Assembly (NCBI RefSeq): GCF_018614585.1
Contig: NZ_JAGGOI010000014.1
Coordinates: 1 to 64,000 of the forward strand
DNA length: 64,000 nt
Reading direction: 5' to 3'
From: Streptomyces sp. ISL-1
GTDB taxonomy: Bacteria > Actinomycetota > Actinomycetes > Streptomycetales > Streptomycetaceae
Made by a program: the position numbers and the translations under genes. The notes under the pieces were generated by a model, which searched no databases, was not told the origin of the DNA, and worked only from the letters and a program-made list of their open reading frames with translations. Shown one piece after another: positions 58,452-64,000 of the stretch. Each line of letters begins with the position of its first letter. The first letter of the stretch is position 1.

Positions 58452-60488
58452 GTGAGACCCACGCATCGCCGGCGCACCACCGCGACCGGAGCTCTCATAG
58501 CCACCGCTGCCCTCCTCGCGGTCGGATTCCAGACCGGCACCTCATCGGCCGATCCGACGGCCGCCGCCGCACCCGCGGCGGCGAAGGCGGGGAAGGCGGA
58601 CCCCGGCGCGCTGCCGCTCAAGCTCAGCCCCGCGCAGCGCGCCGAGCTGATACGCAAGGCGAGCGCCACCACCTCGGCCACCGCCAAGGATCTGGGCCTC
58701 ACGGCCCAGGAGAAGCTCGTCGTCCGGGACGTCACCCAGGACCGCGACGGCACCACCCACACCCGGTACGAGCGCACCTACGCCGGACTCCCGGTGCTGG
58801 GCGGCGACTTGGTGGTCGCCGAGACCAAGGCGGGCGCGACCGAATCGGTCACCAAGGCGTCCGGCGCGGCCCTCAAGAACGTCGACACCAGCGCCGACGT
58901 CGCCCCGGCCACCGCCGAGAAGCAGGCGCTGGGCGCGGCCAGGGCGGAAGGTTCCACGAGGACCGAGGCCGACCGCGCTCCGCGCAAGGTGGTCTGGCTG
59001 GCGCAGGGCAAGCCGGCTCTCGCGTACGAGACGGTCGTCGGCGGCATCCAGCACGACGGCACGCCGAACGAGCTGCATGTCGTCACCGACGCCACTTCCG
59101 GAGCGAAGCTCTTCGAGTGGCAGGCGGTCGAGAACGGCACCGGCAACACCCAGTACAGCGGCCAGGTCTCCCTCGGCTCGACCCAGTCGGGCTCGACCTA
59201 CAACCTGACCGACGGCGGCCGCGGCAGCACCAAGACGTACAACCTCAACCGCGGCACCTCGGGCACCGGGACGCTGTTCTCGGGCCCCGACGACATCTGG
59301 GGCAACGGCCAGGCCTCCGACCCGGAGACCGCGGGTGCCGACGCCGCGTTCGGCGCCGGGATCACCTGGGACTACTACAAGAACGTGCAGGGCAGGACCG
59401 GCATCCGCGGTGACGGCGTCGGCGCCTACTCCCGGGTCCACTACGGCAACAACTACGTCAACGCGTTCTGGCAGGACAGCTGCTTCTGCATGACGTACGG
59501 CGACGGCTCGGGCAACGCCAAGCCGCTCACCTCGATCGACGTGGCCGCGCACGAGATGACGCACGGCGTCACCGCCGCCACCGCGAAGCTCGTCTACAGC
59601 GGTGAGTCCGGCGGCCTCAATGAGGCGACGTCCGACATCTTCGCCGCCGCCGTCGAGTTCCACGCCAACAGCGCCCAGGACAAGGGCGACTACCTGGTCG
59701 GCGAGAAGATCGACATCAACGGCGACGGCACCCCGCTGCGCTACATGGACAAGCCGAGCAAGGACGGCGCGTCCAAGGACGCCTGGTACTCGGGCATCGG
59801 CGGGATCGACGTCCACTACTCCTCGGGCCCGGCGAACCACTGGTACTACCTGCTCTCCGAGGGCAGCGGCGCCAAGACCATCAACGACGTCAACTACGAC
59901 TCGCCGACCTCCGACGGTCTGCCCGTGACCGGCATCGGCCGGGACAAGGCCTCGCTGATCTGGTTCAAGGCGCTCACCACGAAGTTCAACTCCACGACGA
60001 ACTACGCGGCAGCCCGCACCGGCACCATCGCGGTCGCCACGGAGCTGTACGGAGCCACCAGCGCCGAGGTCAAGGCCGTGACCGACGCCTGGGCCGGCAT
60101 CAATGTCGGTGCCCGCCCCGGCGGCGGCGACCCCGATCCGGGCGGTGTCTTCGAGAACACCACTGACGTCGCCATCCCGGACGTCGGTGCCGCGGTCACC
60201 TCGACGGTCAGCGTCACCGGCCGCACGGGCAACGCCCCGAGCGCCCTCAAGGTCGGCGTGGACATCATCCACACCTGGCGCGGGGACCTGGTCGTCGATC
60301 TGCTCGCCCCGGACGGCACGGTCTACCCGCTGAAGCCGTTCAGCTCCTCCGACTCGGCGGACAACGTCCAGGCGACCTACACGGTCAACGCCTCGTCCGA
60401 GGTCGCCAACGGCGCCTGGAAGCTGCGAGTCCAGGACAAGGCCAGGCTGGACACCGGCTACATCAACAGCGTCAAGCTCACCTTCTGA
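58452..60488 (+). CDS. Secreted M4 metallopeptidase (thermolysin family) with P-domain
   Basis: This 678-aa protein starts at GTG 58452. It has a signal peptide (RRRTTATGALIATAALLAVG, then Ala-rich to about residue 50) and a propeptide, including PepSY-like LVVRDVTQDRDGTTHTRYER. The catalytic domain has H367-E-x-x-H371 in AAHEMTHGVTAA and the third zinc ligand Glu391 in GGLNEATSD, followed by the C-terminal M4 helix domain. After about residue 560 a GGGDPDPGG linker joins a proprotein-convertase P-domain (VGVDIIHTWRGDLVVDLLAP). It is an extracellular protease for nutrient use. P-domains are a common addition in actinobacteria. Confidence 0.95.
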   Translation: MRPTHRRRTTATGALIATAALLAVGFQTGTSSADPTAAAAPAAAKAGKADPGALPLKLSPAQRAELIRKASATTSATAKDLGLTAQEKLVVRDVTQDRDGTTHTRYERTYAGLPVLGGDLVVAETKAGATESVTKASGAALKNVDTSADVAPATAEKQALGAARAEGSTRTEADRAPRKVVWLAQGKPALAYETVVGGIQHDGTPNELHVVTDATSGAKLFEWQAVENGTGNTQYSGQVSLGSTQSGSTYNLTDGGRGSTKTYNLNRGTSGTGTLFSGPDDIWGNGQASDPETAGADAAFGAGITWDYYKNVQGRTGIRGDGVGAYSRVHYGNNYVNAFWQDSCFCMTYGDGSGNAKPLTSIDVAAHEMTHGVTAATAKLVYSGESGGLNEATSDIFAAAVEFHANSAQDKGDYLVGEKIDINGDGTPLRYMDKPSKDGASKDAWYSGIGGIDVHYSSGPANHWYYLLSEGSGAKTINDVNYDSPTSDGLPVTGIGRDKASLIWFKALTTKFNSTTNYAAARTGTIAVATELYGATSAEVKAVTDAWAGINVGARPGGGDPDPGGVFENTTDVAIPDVGAAVTSTVSVTGRTGNAPSALKVGVDIIHTWRGDLVVDLLAPDGTVYPLKPFSSSDSADNVQATYTVNASSEVANGAWKLRVQDKARLDTGYINSVKLTF

Positions 60489-60507
60489 GCCCTGCCGCGA
60501 CCGAAGC

Positions 60508-60534
60508 TGCCCGGGGAGCGAACGCCCCCGGGCA
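60508..60534 (+). terminator. Terminator of the M4 protease gene
   Basis: Perfect 9-bp arms TGCCCGGGG and CCCCGGGCA enclose AGCGAACGC, 20 bp past the stop, followed by CCTTCAATT. Confidence 0.7.
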
Positions 60535-60544
60535 CCTTCAATTG

Positions 60545-60581
60545 GGGCGGCGTGGTGGTGCACCGCACCACCACGCCGCCC
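60545..60581 (-). terminator. Very strong terminator of glgP
   Basis: Perfect 17-bp arms GGGCGGCGTGGTGGTGC and GCACCACCACGCCGCCC enclose ACC. It lies 9 bp past the glgP stop on the minus strand, and is followed in that direction by CCAATTGAA. With the previous hairpin it separates the convergent protease and glgP genes. Confidence 0.85.
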
Positions 60582-60589
60582 TCCCCCCG

Positions 60590-63265
60590 TCAGCGCATCA
60601 GCACTCCCGCGCCCTCCCCCGTCGCCTCCGTCGGCAGCGCCACCAGCCCCAGGTCCGCGCCGGCCGCGAGCTGCGGATGGGTCGGCAGGATGCGCACCGT
60701 GTAGCCGAACGGACCCGTGCGGTCCAGGCAGAGCGGCCCCTCGTAGACCCAGCGGCCCTCCATGTCCGGGCCGCCCGCCGGCTTCAGCGGCGAGGTCTGG
60801 GCGTCGGCGATCGCGTCGTCGGAGTCGACGCGGCCGGCCACCGCCTGCACCTCCACGTCGCCCGGCTGGAGTTCGCCGAGGGCGACCCGCACCCGCAGCG
60901 CGAGCGTCGCGCCCAGCTCCGCCGTGCCCTCCGCCGCGGCCTCCTCAAGCGCCTCCACATGGTCGACGGCCACATGTGGCCAGGACCCTCGCACCCGCGC
61001 CTTCCAGGCCGCCAGCTCCCGTGCCGCGTCCGCGTCCATGGACCGGTGGGCCCGGGCGGCGGGGGCGTACAACCGCTCCACGTACTCCCGCACCATGCGG
61101 CCTGCGAGCACCTTGGGGCCGAGCGTGGTCAGCGTGCGGCGGACCATCTCGATCCAGCGCTGCGGCAGCCCGCCGGCGCCCCGGTCGTAGAAGCGGGGCG
61201 CCACCCGGTTCTCGATCAGCTCGTACAGCGCGCCCGCCTCCAGCTCGTCACGGCGGTCCTCATCGGTCGCCGAGCCGTCTGCCGTCGGAATCGCCCAGCC
61301 GAAGTCCGGCTCGAACCACTCGTCCCACCAGCCGTCCAGCACGGACAGATTGAGGCAGCCGTTGAGCGCGGCCTTCATCCCGCTCGTCCCGCACGCCTCC
61401 AGGGGGCGCAGCGGGTTGTTGAGCCAGACGTCGCAGCCGGGATACAGCTTCTGCGCCATCGCCATGCCGTAGTCCGGCAGGAAGACGATCCGGTGCCGCA
61501 CCCGCGGGTCGTCCGCGAACCGCACCAGCTCCTGTACGAGACGCTTGCCGCCGTCGTCCGCCGGGTGCGCCTTGCCCGCAACGACGATCTGGACCGGCCT
61601 GGTCGGATGCAGCAGCATCTCCATCAGCCGGTCGCGGTCGCGCAGCATGAGGGTGAGCCGCTTGTAGGAGGGAACCCGGCGGGCGAAGCCGATGGTGAGC
61701 ACGTCGGGGTCAAGCACCCCGTCGATCCAGCCCAGTTCCGCGGCGCCCGCGCCGCGCTGCCGCCAGGAGGCCCGCAGCCGGTCCCGTACCTCCATGACCA
61801 GTTGTTCCCGCAGGTTCCGGCGCAGCTCCCAGATGTCGGTGTCCGGGATGTCGGCGACGGAGTCCCAGCGTTCGGAGCCGCCGACGGACAGGGCGTCCTC
61901 GGTCCGGCTCGTGCCGATCTGGCGCGCGCCGAGCCGGAACACCTCGGGGGCCACCCAGGTCGGTGCGTGCACACCGTTGGTGACGGAGGTGATGGGCACC
62001 TCCTCGGCGTCGAAGCCGGGCCACAGCCCGGCGAACATGCCGCGGCTGACGGCGCCGTGCAGGGTGGAGACGCCGTTGGCGCGCTGGGCGAGCCGCAGCC
62101 CCATCACCGCCATGTTGAACAGATTTGCCTCGCCGCCCGGATAGGTCTCCATGCCGAGCTGGAGCACCTTCTCGACCGGCACTCCGGGCAGTTCCCCGCG
62201 GTCCCCGAAGTGCCGGGCGACGAGCTCGCGGTCGAAGCGGTCGATCCCGGCGGGGACCGGGGTGTGGGTGGTGAACACGGTCCCGGCGCGCACGGCCTCC
62301 AGCGCGGAGTCGAAGTCCAGGCCCTGGCCGCCGCGTTCGGAGGGTTCTCCCAGCTCGCGGATGCGCTCAAGGCCGAGGAAGCCGGCGTGTCCCTCGTTCG
62401 TGTGGAACACCTCGGGGGCCGGATGGCCGGTCAGCCGGCAGTACGCCCGTACCGCCCGTACGCCTCCGATCCCGAGCAGCATCTCCTGCAGCAACCGGTG
62501 CTCGCTGCCGCCGCCGTACAGCCGGTCGGTGACGTCGCGCTCGCCCGGGCCGTTCTCCTCGACGTCGGAGTCGAGCATCAGCAGTGGTACGCGGCCGACC
62601 TGCGCCACCCAGATATGGGCGTGCAGGGAGCGCCCGCCGGTGAGCACGAGAGACACCCGGGCCGGTGTCCCGTCGGGCTCCCGCAGCAGGCTGAGCGGCA
62701 GCTCGTTGGGGTCGAGCAGGGGGTAGTGCTCCTGCTGCCAGCCGTCACGGGAGAGCGACTGGCGGAAGTAGCCGTGGCGGTAGAGCAGCCCGACGCCGAT
62801 CAGCGGTACGCCGAGGTCGCTCGCGGCTTTGAGATGGTCGCCGGCGAGGATGCCGAGGCCGCCGGAGTACTGGGGCAGTGCGGCGGTGACGCCGAACTCG
62901 GGTGAGAAGTAGGCGACCGCTGCCGGGAATTCGGACCCGGTGGGCCCGCGGTCCGCGGCGGAGCCGCTGTGCGCCTGGTACCACCTGCGCCCGTGCAGGT
63001 AGTCGTCCAGGTCGTCGGCGACGGCGGCCAGTCTGCGCAGGAAGCGGCGGTCCTGGGCCAGCTGTGCCAGCCGGGCGGCGGACGCGGACCCGAGCAGCCG
63101 CACGGGGTCGCATCCTGCCGCCTGCCACCCCTCGGGGTCGACGGACTGGAAGAGGTCACGGGTCTCGGTGTGCCAGGACCAGCGCAGATTGCGCGCGAGG
63201 TCGCTGAGCGGTCGGAGCGGTTCGGGGAGGACGGGGCGGACGGTGAATCGACGAATGGCCTTCAC
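60590..63265 (-). CDS. glgP: Alpha-glucan (glycogen) phosphorylase
   Basis: This 891-aa enzyme releases glucose-1-phosphate from alpha-1,4-glucan. The start is GTG 63265 behind AAGGTGGG. The N-terminal domain has ARNLRWSWHTETRDLF, and FSPEFGVTAALPQYSGGLGI contains the actinobacterial GlgP motif. The PLP lysine is at residue 631 in GTSGMKAALNGCLNL, with DGWWDEWFEPDFGWAI next to it. The protein matches the longer actinobacterial form with an N-terminal extension. It is divergent from glgE across 590 bp. Confidence 0.96.
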   Translation of the reverse strand: MKAIRRFTVRPVLPEPLRPLSDLARNLRWSWHTETRDLFQSVDPEGWQAAGCDPVRLLGSASAARLAQLAQDRRFLRRLAAVADDLDDYLHGRRWYQAHSGSAADRGPTGSEFPAAVAYFSPEFGVTAALPQYSGGLGILAGDHLKAASDLGVPLIGVGLLYRHGYFRQSLSRDGWQQEHYPLLDPNELPLSLLREPDGTPARVSLVLTGGRSLHAHIWVAQVGRVPLLMLDSDVEENGPGERDVTDRLYGGGSEHRLLQEMLLGIGGVRAVRAYCRLTGHPAPEVFHTNEGHAGFLGLERIRELGEPSERGGQGLDFDSALEAVRAGTVFTTHTPVPAGIDRFDRELVARHFGDRGELPGVPVEKVLQLGMETYPGGEANLFNMAVMGLRLAQRANGVSTLHGAVSRGMFAGLWPGFDAEEVPITSVTNGVHAPTWVAPEVFRLGARQIGTSRTEDALSVGGSERWDSVADIPDTDIWELRRNLREQLVMEVRDRLRASWRQRGAGAAELGWIDGVLDPDVLTIGFARRVPSYKRLTLMLRDRDRLMEMLLHPTRPVQIVVAGKAHPADDGGKRLVQELVRFADDPRVRHRIVFLPDYGMAMAQKLYPGCDVWLNNPLRPLEACGTSGMKAALNGCLNLSVLDGWWDEWFEPDFGWAIPTADGSATDEDRRDELEAGALYELIENRVAPRFYDRGAGGLPQRWIEMVRRTLTTLGPKVLAGRMVREYVERLYAPAARAHRSMDADAARELAAWKARVRGSWPHVAVDHVEALEEAAAEGTAELGATLALRVRVALGELQPGDVEVQAVAGRVDSDDAIADAQTSPLKPAGGPDMEGRWVYEGPLCLDRTGPFGYTVRILPTHPQLAAGADLGLVALPTEATGEGAGVLMR

Positions 63266-63618
63266 GGGTCCCACCTTCGCAGGGGAGGTACACATCCGAG
63301 GGGACGCACGACGGTGTGCGCCTCTCCGTCACCCACAGACGGTAGTGCCGGCCCTGCCCCCGCATCCACGGCGCACGGCCGTCCGGCCTATGCCCGCCGG
63401 GGCATTCAGCCGTGGCGCGCGCACCCCCGAATGGCAGTCAGAGCCCTGGTTGACGGTTTGTGGGGCGGACGCACCGGTGGCCGCGCACGGGTGGCGTGCA
63501 GGTCGGGGGCGCTGTCGAATTCGGTACGGGAGGTACGGGTTGGGGCCTGGCGCGAAAGGCGCCGGGGCCCTCGTGCTGTCCGGCCCGGCCGACGGGGGCT
63601 CCGCCCCGGACCCCGCGC

Positions 63619-63630
63619 CTCAATCGCCGG
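63619..63630. repeat. Second copy of the CTCAATCGCCGG intergenic repeat
   Basis: This is the same core as at 36373-36384, here in full hairpin context (GGGGCTCCGCCCCGGACC before it). It is a dispersed element of unknown origin rather than a coding sequence. Confidence 0.6.
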
Positions 63631-63640
63631 CGGGGCTGAA

Positions 63641-63720
63641 TCGCGCATCGCTGAGTCCTTCTGACGGTCGAGCACCGCGAAGTCTTTGTGACAGTCGCGC
63701 ATCGCGAAGTCCTTGTGCAC
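63641..63720. repeat. Three tandem 27-bp imperfect repeats upstream of glgE
   Basis: Units start at 63641, 63668 and 63695 and share TCG(C/A)GCA(T/C)CGC(T/G)(G/A)AGTC(C/T)TT. On the minus strand they read as a 9-residue repeat (QKDSAMRDS-like). They are not CRISPR: there are no spacers and the copies differ. They could be protein-binding iterations or a short coding repeat. Confidence 0.7.
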
Positions 63721-63742
63721 CCACCTACGCCCTAGTAGTTAA

Positions 63743-63757
63743 CAATCCGCCGGATTG
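63743..63757. promoter_or_regulatory. Palindrome CAATCC-GCC-GGATTG upstream of glgE
   Basis: Perfect 6-bp arms enclose GCC, 98 bp before the glgE start and just past TAGTAGTTAA. The position and the A/T-rich setting fit an operator or promoter-proximal element. Confidence 0.5.
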
Positions 63758-63855
63758 CCCACCCGAACCCCGGGGGAAGGCTCATCGGTACGCGGCCCCG
63801 CACTCCTCTCAACATTCTTTTCCGCCCACCCGAGTGAACGCGGACAGGAGCGGCC

Positions 63856-64000
63856 ATGCCCGGAGCACGCCGATCGTCGACCGAGCAGCTACAAAGAAGC
63901 ACCCGTACCCCTCAAACGGCACAATCAGCCCAATCCGCCCTGCCCGCACAGCCCTCAGGTGATCTCATGATCGGTCGCATTCCCGTCCTGGACGTCCGCC
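63856..64000 (+). CDS. glgE: Alpha-1,4-glucan:maltose-1-phosphate maltosyltransferase, N-terminal part (cut by the window)
   Basis: An open frame starts at ATG 63856 behind AGGAG and runs off the right edge (48 codons). Its first 37 residues are low-complexity (MPGARRSSTEQLQRS then Gln/Ala/Pro-rich), and then comes MIGRIPVLDVR, which matches the GlgE start VGRIPVLDVRP as I remember it. An alternative start is ATG 63967. GlgE extends alpha-glucan using maltose-1-phosphate, and its usual neighbours (treS, pep2, glgB) should follow beyond the window. Only about 48 codons are visible, but the glgP neighbour supports it. Confidence 0.85.
   Translation, partial: MPGARRSSTEQLQRSTRTPQTAQSAQSALPAQPSGDLMIGRIPVLDVR

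Larger units (their letters stand above)
63266..63855. promoter_or_regulatory. Control region between glgP and glgE
   Basis: This 590-bp gap carries a dispersed intergenic repeat (CTCAATCGCCGG at 63619-63630 next to a GGGGGCTCCGCCCC hairpin), three 27-bp tandem repeats (63641-63720) and a 15-bp palindrome (63743-63757). The last two lie 100-215 bp before the glgE start and are good candidates for control. A GGCCTGGCGC hairpin lies near 63545. No known RNA family is visible. A long minus-strand frame was rejected as coding, though the repeats translate into a 9-residue period. Confidence 0.6.

Noticed and set aside
63406..63720. Minus-strand frame with a 9-residue repeat
   Set aside because: It is generated by the 27-bp repeats and dispersed elements, and shows no conserved domain or clear ribosome site. 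It stays as an open question, not a gene.
63641..63720. Possible CRISPR array
   Set aside because: The units are directly adjacent without spacers and differ from each other.

Overview
The window looks like a core-chromosome segment of a Streptomyces (or a very close actinomycete). The G+C content is very high, GTG and TTG starts are common, genes overlap by ATGA or TGATG, and there are many lipoproteins and twin-arginine substrates. From memory, the gene order gatB-gatA-gatC, rmdB-like, ligA, mnmA, cysteine desulfurase, oligopeptide permease, gcvT-gcvH-glyA-sdaA, EF-hand protein, glgX, M4 protease, glgP, glgE follows the S. coelicolor region around SCO5501 to SCO5443. That synteny is recalled, not computed. 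I saw no insertion sequence, prophage, integrase, tRNA, rRNA or CRISPR array.

Layout, left to right. Positions 1-9.5 kb hold a large LuxR-family ATPase regulator with a coupled 55-aa protein, two acetyltransferases, a small membrane protein, a secreted phospholipase C and an unknown protein. Positions 9.5-20 kb hold the gatCAB amidotransferase operon with a coupled 79-aa protein between gatA and gatB, a membrane GGDEF-EAL protein (rmdB-like), ligA, a MetE-like protein and an SDR. Positions 20-27.6 kb hold mnmA and its likely sulfur donor (a cysteine desulfurase), an exported amidase, a FabR-like TetR regulator facing two small membrane proteins, an ArsR gene coupled to a shortened SRPBCC protein, a thioesterase and a TRIC-like channel.

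Positions 27.6-34.2 kb are a five-gene peptide ABC importer operon (permease, binding lipoprotein, permease, two ATPases) with hairpins around the binding-protein gene. Positions 34.6-42 kb are a serine/glycine module: two SseB-like proteins and a P-loop ATPase on one strand, and on the other a tandem glycine riboswitch followed by gcvT, gcvH, glyA and sdaA. The riboswitch should switch on glycine cleavage and serine/glycine interconversion when glycine is abundant.

Positions 42-50.2 kb hold regulators (STAS antagonist, HATPase anti-sigma-like protein), an EF-hand protein, a beta-propeller lipoprotein coupled to an unusual polysaccharide deacetylase, a 6C-type small RNA in an AT-rich gap, an enoyl-CoA hydratase and two tandem L,D-transpeptidases. 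Positions 50.2-64 kb hold glgX, a heterodimeric ABC exporter with a repeat-expanded linker, an unknown hotdog-like protein, a secreted M4 metalloprotease with a P-domain, and divergent glgP and glgE. glgE starts at 63856 and runs off the end, so the GlgE alpha-glucan pathway probably continues to the right.

Most of the window is conserved housekeeping sequence. The less ordinary points are the expanded linker and tail repeats in the ABC proteins, the truncated SRPBCC gene, the substituted deacetylase motif, the hairpins in the importer operon, several short tandem repeats, and the small RNA with its AT-rich upstream gap.
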